From: an uncultured Oscillospiraceae bacterium
GTDB taxonomy: Bacteria; Bacillota; Clostridia; Oscillospirales; Oscillospiraceae
DNA length: 19,174 bases
Assembly: GCA_947627085.1 (NCBI GenBank)
Contig: CANQUO010000012.1
Span: forward strand, 1-19,174
Direction of reading: 5' to 3'
Part shown: in pieces, positions 1 to 6,592 of the stretch
Position numbering within the stretch: the first letter of the stretch is position 1
Layout: each line of letters starts with the position of its first letter
Notes under the pieces: generated by a model
Database searches by the model: none
Told to the model about the DNA's origin: nothing
What the model saw: only the letters and a program-made list of their open reading frames with translations
Made by a program: the position numbers and the translations under genes

Positions 1-136
1 GAAGCGGTTCAACAGCAAGCAGTCTCTCGTTCAAGCGATCGAGGGTTATATTCGCTACTATAACAGCAGACGGGTCCAGCGCAACCTCGGTGTACTGACG
101 CCTATGGAGAAACACGTACTGGCTATGGCGGCATAA
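1..136 (+). CDS. IS3-family transposase, C-terminal fragment (partial)
   Basis: The first 136 bases are open in the frame starting at base 2 and end in TAA. They encode the last 44 residues of an IS3-family (OrfB-type, DDE integrase core) transposase. The telling stretch is GYIRYYNSRRVQRNLG followed by LTPMEKH, which is the usual C-terminal end of these proteins, with the YYN..R.Q..L...TP.E pattern. The rest of the gene lies outside the window, so whether the element is intact cannot be judged. A right-end inverted repeat lies about 105 bases downstream. Family assignment is fairly secure from this motif; the subgroup (IS150-like) rests on the terminal repeat. Confidence 0.85.
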   Translation, partial: KRFNSKQSLVQAIEGYIRYYNSRRVQRNLGVLTPMEKHVLAMAA

Positions 137-140
137 AAAA

Positions 141-184
141 CCGCAAATTCCGGATGCCTGCAAAGAGGCAACCGGAATCTGCGG
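141..184. terminator. Hairpin behind the transposase gene
   Basis: An inverted repeat of two 18-base arms (141-158 and 167-184), matching at 16 of 18 positions around an 8-base loop, begins 5 bases after the transposase stop. There is no T tract after it, so it may be a structural element of the IS end rather than a classical terminator. Confidence 0.5.
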
Positions 185-240
185 CCGTGACGGCACCGTA
201 GGCGCTGTCTGATCTGTAAACTTTATTTTAATCTTTTCTC

Positions 241-265
241 TGTCCTCTTGACGGGGCGCGGGTCA
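241..265 (+). mobile_element. Right terminal inverted repeat of the IS3-family element
   Basis: Read on the minus strand, this 25-base stretch starts TGACCCGCGCCCCGTC and ends GAGGACA. That matches the general pattern of IS150-group ends (TGACC.GC.CCCC....GACA). It lies at the expected distance after the transposase stop, so the element probably ends at base 265. The left end and the target duplication are outside the window. Confidence 0.6.
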
Positions 266-312
266 AAATCGGAGTGGGTTTAAATTTTGGGAATTTATAC
301 TAATCTTCTTTA

Positions 313-343
313 AAAAGTAGACATTTGAAAAATGTCTGCTTTT
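313..343. terminator. Bidirectional intrinsic terminator
   Basis: A 14-base-pair stem (313-326 with 330-343, one G-T pair) with a 3-base loop has A-rich and T-rich outer ends, so it reads as a U-tailed terminator on either strand. It lies 15 bases after the SPFH gene stop (minus strand) and would also block transcription coming out of the IS element. Confidence 0.75.
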
Positions 344-357
344 ATTGGAGAATAGTA

Positions 358-1251
358 TTACTTTCTCACGCTCTCGACTATGCCCTCGGCGAGGCCGGCG
401 AGGCCCTGAATCTCGGAGGGGATGATGATCTTCGTGGCCTGGCCGTTGGCGGCGGCGGCGAAGGCCTCCATTGCTCGAATCTTCAAAACGGCGTCGCTGG
501 GGTTTGACTCGTTTAAGAGCTTCAAGCCCTCGGCGGTGGCCTGCTGGACCTTCAAAATAGCCTCGGCGCGGCCCTCGGCCTCAAGTATGGCGGCCTGCTT
601 CTTGGCGTCGGCCCGGAGTATGGCGGACTCCTTCTCGCCTTCGGCGGAGAGGATGGCGGCCCGCTTTTCGCCCTCGGCCTTCAGTATGGCCTCGCGGCGC
701 TCGCGCTCCGCCTTCATCTGCTTCTCCATGGCGTTCTGTATCTCCTTGGGAGGCAGTATGTTCTTAAGCTCCACACGGTTGACCTTTATGCCCCAGGGGT
801 CCGTTGCCACATCCAGGATGGAGCGCATCTTGGAGTTTATGATGTCGCGGGATGTCAGGCACTGGTCGAGCTCCAGATCGCCTATGATGTTACGAAGGGT
901 GGTGGCGGAGAGATTTTCAATGGCGGTCATGGGGTTTTCGATGCCGTAGGTGTAGAGCTTGGGGTCGGTGATCTCAAAATACACCACCGTGTCTATCTGC
1001 ATGGTCACGTTATCCTTTGTGATAACGGGCTGGGGCGGGAAATCTGCCACCTGCTCCTTAAGCGAGACCACACGGGCCACCCTCTCGATAAAGGGTATCT
1101 TGAAATGGAGTCCCACTCCCCAGGTGGTGCTGTACGCGCCCAGGCGCTCAATGACGTAGGCCTTGGCCTGCTGTACCACTCTGATGTTCCTGGCGATCAC
1201 AAGTATCGCCAGAAGGGCAATGACGATTACGGATACGATCAAGGGTCCCAT
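358..1251 (-). CDS. SPFH/Band 7 (stomatin/QmcA-like) membrane protein
   Basis: A 297-residue protein with one N-terminal membrane segment (about residues 3-21, rich in I, V, L, A). An SPFH/Band 7 domain follows (about 22-180, including the typical VKLxE/QVADFPPQPVITKDN region). After it comes a long Ala/Glu/Lys/Arg coiled coil with repeated EAxLxAEGEK-like heptads (about 180-245), then a hydrophobic Gly/Ala-rich tail. This is the architecture of stomatin-like proteins, which oligomerise at the membrane and organise membrane microdomains. Length is normal for the family. A strong AAGGAGG lies 6-7 bases before the ATG. It is the second gene of an operon with an NfeD protein, a well-known partnership: NfeD OB-fold domains are thought to bind SPFH oligomers. 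The precise physiological role cannot be read from the sequence. Confidence 0.93.
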   Translation of the reverse strand: MGPLIVSVIVIALLAILVIARNIRVVQQAKAYVIERLGAYSTTWGVGLHFKIPFIERVARVVSLKEQVADFPPQPVITKDNVTMQIDTVVYFEITDPKLYTYGIENPMTAIENLSATTLRNIIGDLELDQCLTSRDIINSKMRSILDVATDPWGIKVNRVELKNILPPKEIQNAMEKQMKAERERREAILKAEGEKRAAILSAEGEKESAILRADAKKQAAILEAEGRAEAILKVQQATAEGLKLLNESNPSDAVLKIRAMEAFAAAANGQATKIIIPSEIQGLAGLAEGIVESVRK

Positions 1252-1274
1252 TTTAATTCCTCCTTTTTAATTTA

Positions 1275-1291
1275 GCCGTTTAAAAAACGGC
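1275..1291. other. Small hairpin between nfeD and the SPFH gene
   Basis: GCCGTTT (1275-1281) pairs with AAACGGC (1285-1291) across a 3-base loop. A second hairpin, CCTGACGG (1313-1320) with CCGTCAGG (1327-1334), overlaps the nfeD stop. Neither has a proper T tract on the minus strand, so they are more likely processing or expression-tuning hairpins than terminators. Confidence 0.4.
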
Positions 1292-1329
1292 GCAATATCC
1301 AATAGTCCTCACCCTGACGGAGAAAGCCG

Positions 1330-1764
1330 TCAGGCCGGCACGGCGGCCTCCTCAACTATGAGCTTCACGCCCTGGATGGAGGTCACCCGCACGTACTCCC
1401 CCGCCGGTATGTTCACACCTGTAAGGCTCCGGGCGGTCCACTCCTTGCCGTCCACGGACACAACGCCTGTTCCCGCTATGTTGTCGATGGCCTCCGTCAC
1501 GGGGCATATGACGCCGATCACCCTGTCGGCGTTGGTGGGCTTTTGGCGCACGTTAAGATATTTGCGGGCAACGGGCCTCAGAGCGGCCAGCACCACGGCG
1601 CTGACGCCAAGGAAGATCACTATCTGGAGCCACAGCGCAAGGTGGAACGCCGCGGCGATCAGGGCGGCGGCGGCACCAATGGCGAACCAGATCGACACAA
1701 GCCCCACTGTACCGGCCTCCACAGCGATAAGGGCCACGATAGCCACGAGCCAGAAAATTATCAT
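1330..1764 (-). CDS. NfeD family membrane protein with C-terminal OB fold
   Basis: A 144-residue protein. Residues 1-70 form about three hydrophobic segments (IIFWLVAIVALIAVEAGTVG; FAIGAAAALIAAAFHLALWL; IVIFLGVSAVVLAALRPVA). The C-terminal half (about 80-142) is a soluble beta-rich OB-fold domain containing the family-typical G.V..DG.EWTARS.....I..G..V.V....G..L.V. This is the short membrane-anchored NfeD form without a protease domain. It is the first gene of an operon with the SPFH gene, 78 bases apart. A GGGGAGG sequence lies about 7 bases before the ATG. Family assignment is secure; its role as an accessory to the SPFH scaffold is known for the family and inferred here from context. Confidence 0.92.
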   Translation of the reverse strand: MIIFWLVAIVALIAVEAGTVGLVSIWFAIGAAAALIAAAFHLALWLQIVIFLGVSAVVLAALRPVARKYLNVRQKPTNADRVIGVICPVTEAIDNIAGTGVVSVDGKEWTARSLTGVNIPAGEYVRVTSIQGVKLIVEEAAVPA

Positions 1765-1797
1765 ATCCGGGTCCTCCCCTCTTATTATGTCGTACTA

Positions 1798-1806
1798 ATT
1801 ATATCA
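1798..1806 (-). promoter_or_regulatory. Extended -10 promoter for the nfeD-SPFH operon
   Basis: On the minus strand the sequence reads TGATATAAT, a perfect extended -10 (TGnTATAAT), about 34 bases upstream of the nfeD start. No good -35 hexamer is visible at 16-18 bases, as is common for extended -10 promoters. Confidence 0.6.
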
Positions 1807-1857
1807 CATTACGCGCAATATTCATAGTATTAAATATTGAATTTTTTTGAATTTTTC

Positions 1858-1884
1858 GCCTCCGGGAGCTCCGGGGGCTTTTTT
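1858..1884 (+). terminator. Intrinsic terminator upstream of spoIIGA
   Basis: An 8-base-pair GC-rich stem (GCCTCCGG with CCGGGGGC, loop GAGCT) is followed by TTTTTT. It points rightward and lies before the probable spoIIGA promoter. No rightward gene precedes it, so it may insulate spoIIGA or be a remnant. Confidence 0.65.
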
Positions 1885-1910
1885 CGTCCGATTTTTCAGC
1901 CTGTCCGTCT

Positions 1911-1916
1911 TATAAT
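1911..1916 (+). promoter_or_regulatory. Probable -10 element of the spoIIGA-sigE promoter
   Basis: A perfect TATAAT lies 23 bases before the TTG start of spoIIGA. There is no convincing -35 at 17 bases. In Bacillus subtilis the spoIIG promoter has an unusually long spacer and depends on Spo0A. A TTCGTCC (1883-1889) loosely resembles a reversed 0A box, but I do not call it an operator. Confidence 0.45.
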
Positions 1917-1938
1917 CGGAATATTCGGGGGTGATAGT

Positions 1939-2778
1939 TTGTATGTTATCTACGCCGATGAGCTCTTTTTTGAAAATCTTATCATCGACTACATACTTCT
2001 GATAGTCACCGCGCGCCTTTCCGGCATCGCCGCCCGGAGGCTTCGGGTGCTGGCGGCGGCTACGCTGGGGGCGCTGTACGCGCTTCTCGCCACCCTGTCC
2101 GGGGCGGGGTTCTGGGTGTCCTGGGCCTTCAAGATAACGGTGGGGCTTTTAATGGTCACAGTGGTATTCGGCGCGTCCCAGAGGCTCCTGCGGGTATTCC
2201 TACTGTTCTTCGGCATCTCCGCAGCCTTCGCCGGGGCCGTTATGGCCTCCGCCATAGTCCGGGGCGAGAGCCCGGGCGCGGCGGCCATCGGGCGGGTGAG
2301 CCTGGGCGCGCTGCTTTTGGCCTTCGGGGTTTTTTATGTGCTCTTCGCCGCCGTATTCAAGGCCGTGGCCCGCCACCGGACGCGGGGGGATATTCGCACC
2401 CTCACGGTGACCTACCGGGGTAAAAAGGCCGCCATACAGGCCCTTTTGGATACGGGCAACGGCCTTCACGAGCCCGTAAGCGGCCTTCCCGTGGCGGTGT
2501 GCTCCCTTGAGGCGGCATTGCCGCTTTTTGACGGCCCCACCGCGGAAATTTTGCGCCGGGAGTCCGACCCGTACCGGGCGCTGGAGGAGCTTTATAACGC
2601 CGGTGTCTACTCCTTTCTGCTGGTCCCCTACCGGGCGGTGGGCGTGAAAACCGGTATGCTCCTGGCCTTCCGGCCCGATGGACTGAGGCTTGGGACAAGG
2701 GAGCTGTCTTCTTTTGTGGCCCTGTCGCCGGACGATGTCGGCGAGGGCTTGGGTTACAGCGCCGTTGTGGGCGCTTAA
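1939..2778 (+). CDS. spoIIGA: Pro-sigma-E processing aspartyl protease SpoIIGA
   Basis: SpoIIGA is the membrane protease that removes the N-terminal pro-sequence of sigma-E in the mother cell after asymmetric division. The open frame extends back to 1837. I choose the TTG at 1939 because GGGGGTGAT precedes it by a few bases, and the product then begins MYVIYADELFFENLIIDYILL, which matches the usual SpoIIGA N-terminus. That gives 279 residues. Roughly five membrane segments occupy residues 1-145. The C-terminal half is a soluble aspartyl protease domain with the active-site motif LLDTGNGLHEPVSGLPV (DTGN at about 171-174), which works as a dimer. The sigE gene follows after 11 bases, the standard spoIIG order. 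Confidence 0.93.
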   Translation: MYVIYADELFFENLIIDYILLIVTARLSGIAARRLRVLAAATLGALYALLATLSGAGFWVSWAFKITVGLLMVTVVFGASQRLLRVFLLFFGISAAFAGAVMASAIVRGESPGAAAIGRVSLGALLLAFGVFYVLFAAVFKAVARHRTRGDIRTLTVTYRGKKAAIQALLDTGNGLHEPVSGLPVAVCSLEAALPLFDGPTAEILRRESDPYRALEELYNAGVYSFLLVPYRAVGVKTGMLLAFRPDGLRLGTRELSSFVALSPDDVGEGLGYSAVVGA

Positions 2779-2789
2779 AGGAGGTTCAT

Positions 2790-3506
2790 ATGAAAATTAT
2801 TCTTCTTCGTTTGAGGGTCCTTTTAGGGCGTATCAAAGCCTTCTTCTTCCCGCCGGAGGGCGTATATTACGTGGGCGGGAGCGACACCCTGCCCCCGCCG
2901 CTAACAAGGGACGAGGAGCAGGTGATGCTGGCCGAGTACGCCGAGGGCTCCGAGAGCGCCCGCAGGACATTGATAGAGCACAACCTGCGGCTGGTGGTAT
3001 ATATCGCCCGGAGATTTGAAAACACGGGGATAAATTTAGAGGACCTTATAAGCATCGGCACCATTGGTCTCATAAAGGCCATCGGCACCTTCAATCAGGC
3101 CAAAAATATAAAGCTTGCCACCTACGCCAGCCGGTGCATCGAAAACGAGATACTCATGTATTTGCGGAAGGTCAGCCAGCGCAAAAACGAGGTCTCCCTC
3201 TCCGAGCCCTTAAATACCGACTGGGACGGCAACGAACTGCTCCTCTCCGATATCCTGGGTACCGACGACGACACGGTCATGCGCTCGCTGGAGGACGACG
3301 TGGACATGGAGCTTTTGCGGGAGGCCCTCTCAAAGCTCAACGACCGGGAAAAGACCATCATTTCACTGCGCTTCGGCCTGGGCGGCGCCCGGGAGCTCAC
3401 TCAAAAGGAGGTGGCCGACAGACTGGGCATCTCACAGTCCTACATATCGAGGCTTGAAAAGCGCATAATCCTCAGGCTTCGACGCGATCTGACCCGTAAG
3501 ATGTAG
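2790..3506 (+). CDS. sigE: RNA polymerase sporulation sigma factor, pro-sigma-E
   Basis: A 238-residue sigma-70 family protein that is the early mother-cell sporulation sigma factor. The basic, amphipathic N-terminus (about residues 1-27, ending EGVYYVGG) is the pro-sequence; by analogy with B. subtilis the cut falls at the YY near residues 26-27. Region 2 is highly conserved (LIEHNLRLVVYIARRFENTG and DLISIGTIGLIKAI, then the -10 recognition helix ATYASRCIENEIL). Region 4 carries the helix-turn-helix LTQKEVADRLGISQSYISRLEKR. The start ATG follows AAAGGAGG at good spacing. It is co-transcribed with spoIIGA. Unlike B. subtilis, sigG does not follow directly; a SleB-like hydrolase does. Confidence 0.97.
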   Translation: MKIILLRLRVLLGRIKAFFFPPEGVYYVGGSDTLPPPLTRDEEQVMLAEYAEGSESARRTLIEHNLRLVVYIARRFENTGINLEDLISIGTIGLIKAIGTFNQAKNIKLATYASRCIENEILMYLRKVSQRKNEVSLSEPLNTDWDGNELLLSDILGTDDDTVMRSLEDDVDMELLREALSKLNDREKTIISLRFGLGGARELTQKEVADRLGISQSYISRLEKRIILRLRRDLTRKM

Positions 3507-3593
3507 GGCTGGGCATTGGTTTACATATTTTATATTATGTTAATTTGATTTCGCCAAAATTTTCATCCTTTCCGGGGTAGAATATCCACACGT

Positions 3594-3612
3594 CCGGCCC
3601 TATCCGGGCCGG
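3594..3612. other. Hairpin in the leader of the SleB-like gene
   Basis: CCGGCCC (3594-3600) pairs perfectly with GGGCCGG (3606-3612) around TATCC. It sits between sigE and the next start and has no T tract, so termination is doubtful. I see no convincing sigma-A, sigma-E or sigma-G promoter in 3507-3616. Confidence 0.4.
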
Positions 3613-3640
3613 CGCGATGAAACGGGAAAGGATGTTATCT

Positions 3641-4480
3641 ATGCTTAAAACACTTTTTGTGCTGGCGGCGATCACCACGGGGCTGCTGCCCAACGCTCGG
3701 GCCGGCGCGGATCTGACGGACGCTCCGGCCGTGGCGGTCACGGTGGACGGAGTTTTGGCGGACGCCGGCGGCCTTACGTATCTTGAAAGCGGCGACTACC
3801 TGGTCCCCCTGCGGAGCACGTGCGAGGCCCTCGGAGCCACTCAGGTCGAATGGGACGGCGAGGAAAACTGCGCCTATGTCACGGCCCCCGGGCTTAGCCT
3901 CCGGGTGCCCTTTGACCGGGAGTACATAGAGGCCAACGGCCGGTGCTGGTATATCCCCGGCGGCGTGGACATCGTCTCCGACCGGTGCATGGTGCCGCTG
4001 AGCTTTCTTCTCTGGGCATTCGGGGCCGAGGCGGAGGACCTGGGGCCGGTGGTGGCCGTCACCACCTCCGGCGCGCCCATCACGCCCGGGGAGGATTTTT
4101 ACGACGGGGAGGCGCTTTACTGGATGTCCCGCATCATCCACGCCGAGGCCGGAAACCAGCCCTTCGCCGGACAGATCGCCGTGGGCAACGTGGTCGTAAA
4201 CAGGACCGCCGATGAGGATTTCCCCGACACGGTCAAGGACGTCATCTTCGACCGGCGCTACGGCGTTCAGTTCACCCCGGCCTACTCCGGCTCCATATAT
4301 AACTCCCCCTCCTCCGACAACGTGGCCGCCGCGAAGCTGGCGCTGGAGGGCGTGGAGACCGTGGACGGCGCCCTCTACTTCGCCTCCCGCCGCGCCGCCC
4401 AACACTGCTGGGCCTCCCGCCACTGTGAGGTCGTCGCCGAGATCGCGGGACATGTATTCTTCGGGGAGGAGCTTGTGTAA
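3641..4480 (+). CDS. SleB-type cell wall hydrolase with N-terminal stalk-like domain
   Basis: The chosen ATG at 3641 follows GAAAGGAT and gives a clean signal peptide (MLKTLFVLAAITTGLLPNARAGA). In-frame ATGs at 3617 and 3632 are less well placed. The mature protein has two parts. Residues about 30-135 hold repeats of the kind seen in copper amine oxidase N-terminal/stalk domains (YLVPLRSTCEALGATQVEWD; RCMVPLSFLLWAFGAEAE). Residues about 155-277 form the SleB hydrolase domain (LYWMSRIIHAEAGNQPFAGQ, AVGNVVVNRT, FPDTVKDVIF). The Glu in HAEAG (about residue 169) is the presumed catalytic acid. SleB enzymes are lytic transglycosylases of spore cortex or cell wall peptidoglycan. Position behind sigE suggests a sporulation or germination role, but the normal SleB N-terminal peptidoglycan-binding domain is absent. 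Confidence 0.88.
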   Translation: MLKTLFVLAAITTGLLPNARAGADLTDAPAVAVTVDGVLADAGGLTYLESGDYLVPLRSTCEALGATQVEWDGEENCAYVTAPGLSLRVPFDREYIEANGRCWYIPGGVDIVSDRCMVPLSFLLWAFGAEAEDLGPVVAVTTSGAPITPGEDFYDGEALYWMSRIIHAEAGNQPFAGQIAVGNVVVNRTADEDFPDTVKDVIFDRRYGVQFTPAYSGSIYNSPSSDNVAAAKLALEGVETVDGALYFASRRAAQHCWASRHCEVVAEIAGHVFFGEELV

Positions 4481-4490
4481 AGAAAGCGGG

Positions 4491-4596
4491 CGGGTCCGGG
4501 ACCCTACGGGGTTGACAGGAAATCTCCCATAATAGGTGGAACGGGCGGGTTTAGAACACGCCCCTACGGGGTGACCGGGAAATCCCCCATAATAGT
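4491..4596. repeat. Two diverged copies of a short direct repeat
   Basis: Two similar units, at about 4491-4537 and 4550-4596, each run from GGGCGGGT through CCCTACGGGGT and GGAAAT to CCCATAATAG. The second also folds as GGGCGGGTT with AACACGCCC. Together with the neighbouring hairpins at 4599-4625 and 4686-4704, they form a cluster of GTAGGGG/CCCCTAC-type repeat sequences after the hydrolase gene. No open frame of note is present. Confidence 0.6.
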
Positions 4597-4598
4597 CG

Positions 4599-4629
4599 TA
4601 GGGGAGGGTTCCAATCCCTCCCCTATTTT
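4599..4629 (+). terminator. Terminator of the spoIIGA-sigE-hydrolase region
   Basis: A perfect 10-base-pair stem, TAGGGGAGGG with CCCTCCCCTA, with a 7-base loop, is followed by TTTTAAT. It is the first hairpin with a T-rich tail downstream of the hydrolase stop. Confidence 0.65.
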
Positions 4630-4634
4630 AATAA

Positions 4635-4704
4635 GCGCCGCAAGGCGCAACCTTTTCCAAGAAAGGTGATTCGGCCCACCCCCTACCCCTCCCAGAGGGA
4701 GGGG
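4635..4704. repeat. Two further hairpins in the repeat-rich intergenic region
   Basis: GCGCC-GCAA-GGCGC occupies 4635-4648. CCCCTCCC-AGA-GGGAGGGG occupies 4686-4704. Neither is followed by a T tract. They look like short palindromic repeats rather than gene-specific signals. Confidence 0.5.
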
Positions 4705-4736
4705 CTAACGACAACCACCGCACCAGCGCGCACCCT

Positions 4737-4868
4737 GTAGGGGCCGATGCCCACATCGGCCCGTGTCCGATATCGCGTCGGCCCGTTGTAACGCGCCATC
4801 ATATTACGCGTCGATTTCGGTCGTGTGTCAAATCGGTGCGTCGGGCCGATGTGGGCATCGGCCCCTAC
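4737..4868. mobile_element. MITE-like element with perfect 27-bp inverted ends
   Basis: The 27 bases at 4737-4763 are the exact reverse complement of 4842-4868. Each arm starts or ends GTAGGGGCCGATG/CATCGGCCCCTAC and can fold on itself (GGGCCGATG-CCCA-CATCGGCCC). About 78 bases lie between, with no open frame. The structure suggests a small non-autonomous palindromic element; no target duplication is evident by eye. Confidence 0.65.
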
Positions 4869-4931
4869 GCTCCTTTTGTGCCCAACAAAAGAGAGGAAAG
4901 TAGACCCCCATCGTCCGTTCGGACGACTACC

Positions 4932-4951
4932 GATAAAGAGCCGCGCGGCTC
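4932..4951 (-). terminator. Probable spoIVA terminator
   Basis: On the minus strand GAGCC-GCGC-GGCTC is followed by TTTATC, starting 14 bases after the spoIVA stop. The stem is short and the T tract weak. A CGTCCG/CGGACG hairpin lies just beyond, near 4912-4925. Confidence 0.5.
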
Positions 4952-4964
4952 AGGAGCCCGGTTA

Positions 4965-6443
4965 TCACAGTATGATACATATAAGCCCGTTGGCGCCGTC
5001 GTTTATTATGCGGGTGACTGTATTTCTGAGCTTTGTCTGGGCCTCGGGGGGCATTTTGCGTATCTTGGTCTGAAGGCCCTCGGCGGCTATCTCGTGGAGG
5101 GATTTGCCGAAGAGGTTGGATTCCCAGATCTTGCCCGTGTCGCCCTCGAACTCCTGGAGGAGGAAATTTATCACGTCCTCCGACGATCTCTCCCCTCCCA
5201 CCGCCGGGGAGACCTCGGTCACGGTGTCCACGGCGATCATGTGGATGCTGGGGGCGTTGGCCTTAAGACGCACGGAATATTTTCCGGCCCGTTTGACGAT
5301 CTCCGGCTCCTGGAGCGTCAGCTCATCCATATCCGGCATGACTATCCCGTAGCCCCGCTCGCGGACGTCCCGCAGGGCGTCGGCCACCTTGTCGTACTGG
5401 ACCTTCACCTGGGAGAGGTCCTTCAGGAGGGCTATGAGGTCCCCGTCATCGCCGATCTCAAAGCCGGACATCTCCCCCACGGCCCCGTAGAAGAGGGCCC
5501 TGGGCATGTCGAGCTGTACCCTCGCCCTGCCGGTGCCCATGTCGAGCGCGCTGAGCTGTGCGCCGCTCACCTTGTCGCACTCGGAAAGCTCCGCCACAAA
5601 GCCGTCAAGATCGCGCACCAGCTCCGCCTTCTGGGCGCCTGCCCGTATGGCGTCATAGACCGCGCACCTCACGCCGTCGTCCTCCCCCAGGGCCATGAGC
5701 CAGCTCGGGAGGGTGATGCCGATCTCGGCTATGGGGAACTGGCCCAGCACGGCCCGTATGATATCCCGCACGGACCCGCTGTCCAAGGTCATGCAGTTGA
5801 CGGCCAGACAAGTGACGGCGTATTTGTCCGCAAGCTCATCCCTGAGCGCCCGGGTCTCCGGTCTTTCGGGGTCCTCGCAGTTTAGAAGGAGCACAAAGGG
5901 CTTGCCGATGGCCTTGAGCTCCCCCACCGCCCGTGCCTCCGCCTGGACGTAGGCCTCCCGGGGGAGGTCCGTCACGGACCCGTCGGTGGTGACCACGATG
6001 CCGATGGTGGAGTGCTCCGCTATGACCTTCCTGGTGCCCACCTCGGCGGCACGGCGCATGGGTATCTCCTCGTCGAACCAGGGGGTGGTGACCATGCGCT
6101 CCGCGCCATCCTCCATGTCCCCCAGCGCCCCGTCCACCATGTAGCCCACGCAGTCAACCAGCCGCACCGAGACTCCGGTCCTGTCGTCCAGGCTTATGTC
6201 CACGGCCTCCTCGGGCACGAACTTGGGCTCCGCCGTCATTATGGTCCGGCCCGAGCCCGACTGCGGGAGCTCATCCTTCGCCCGCTCGCGCATGTAGACG
6301 TTATCGATGCGCGGCAGGACCTCGGTCTCCATGAAGCGCTTGATGAAGGTGGATTTCCCCGTGCGCACGGGTCCCACCACGCCGATGTATATATCGCCGC
6401 CCGTGCGCAGGGCGATGTCCTCATAGATATTGCTGTTTTCCAA
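4965..6443 (-). CDS. spoIVA: Stage IV sporulation protein A (spore coat base ATPase)
   Basis: A 492-residue protein that matches SpoIVA over its whole length. It begins with NIYEDIALRTGGDIYIGVVG and has a TRAFAC-type Walker A, GPVRTGKS (residues 24-31), followed by DELPQSGSGRTIMTAEPKFVPEEAV. Further on are LVDCVGYMVDGA and EHSTIGIVVTTDGS, and it ends with the hydrophobic INDGANGLICIIL, the part needed for anchoring through SpoVM. SpoIVA hydrolyses ATP to polymerise irreversibly on the forespore surface, forming the base for the coat, and is also needed for cortex assembly. The start codon is TTG, with AGGGGG 7 bases upstream. It is monocistronic and sits behind a sigma-E-type promoter, fitting mother-cell expression. 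Confidence 0.97.
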   Translation of the reverse strand: MENSNIYEDIALRTGGDIYIGVVGPVRTGKSTFIKRFMETEVLPRIDNVYMRERAKDELPQSGSGRTIMTAEPKFVPEEAVDISLDDRTGVSVRLVDCVGYMVDGALGDMEDGAERMVTTPWFDEEIPMRRAAEVGTRKVIAEHSTIGIVVTTDGSVTDLPREAYVQAEARAVGELKAIGKPFVLLLNCEDPERPETRALRDELADKYAVTCLAVNCMTLDSGSVRDIIRAVLGQFPIAEIGITLPSWLMALGEDDGVRCAVYDAIRAGAQKAELVRDLDGFVAELSECDKVSGAQLSALDMGTGRARVQLDMPRALFYGAVGEMSGFEIGDDGDLIALLKDLSQVKVQYDKVADALRDVRERGYGIVMPDMDELTLQEPEIVKRAGKYSVRLKANAPSIHMIAVDTVTEVSPAVGGERSSEDVINFLLQEFEGDTGKIWESNLFGKSLHEIAAEGLQTKIRKMPPEAQTKLRNTVTRIINDGANGLICIIL

Positions 6444-6487
6444 TCCAAGTCCCCCTATCCGGTAACTTTAAATCCGCGGTCTACCAG

Positions 6488-6516
6488 ATTCTATGGGGGC
6501 AAGCATGTCGATATGA
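6488..6516 (-). promoter_or_regulatory. Sigma-E promoter of spoIVA
   Basis: On the minus strand TCATATC, then 14 bases, then CATAGAAT. This compares with the sigma-E consensus KMATATT, 14-15 bases, CATACAAT: one mismatch in each element. It would start transcription near 6481, about 38 bases before the spoIVA TTG. Confidence 0.8.
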
Positions 6517-6555
6517 CAAGCAGGGGACAGATTATTTCGCGGCCCCTCGCGATAC

Positions 6556-6586
6556 ACAAAACACCCCGGCGCTTTTCGCGCCGGGG
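6556..6586 (-). terminator. Intrinsic terminator of the natAB-like operon
   Basis: On the minus strand a perfect 9-base-pair stem (CCCCGGCGC with GCGCCGGGG, loop GAAAA) is followed by TGTTTTGT. It begins 6 bases after the permease stop and separates it from the spoIVA promoter. Confidence 0.8.
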
Positions 6587-6592
6587 CTCGCG

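Noticed and set aside
325..507. Plus-strand 60-codon open frame
   Set aside because: Antisense to the end of the SPFH gene and starts within the terminator hairpin; no ribosome binding site.
3507..3640. Sigma-E or sigma-G promoter for the SleB-like gene
   Set aside because: Partial matches (ACATATT at 3523; TAGAATAT near 3578) lack a partner element at the right spacing.
4836..5885. Long plus-strand open frame of 349 codons opposite spoIVA
   Set aside because: It is antisense to a clearly real gene, has no ribosome binding site and its composition (His, Gly, Arg-rich) is that of a GC-rich shadow frame.
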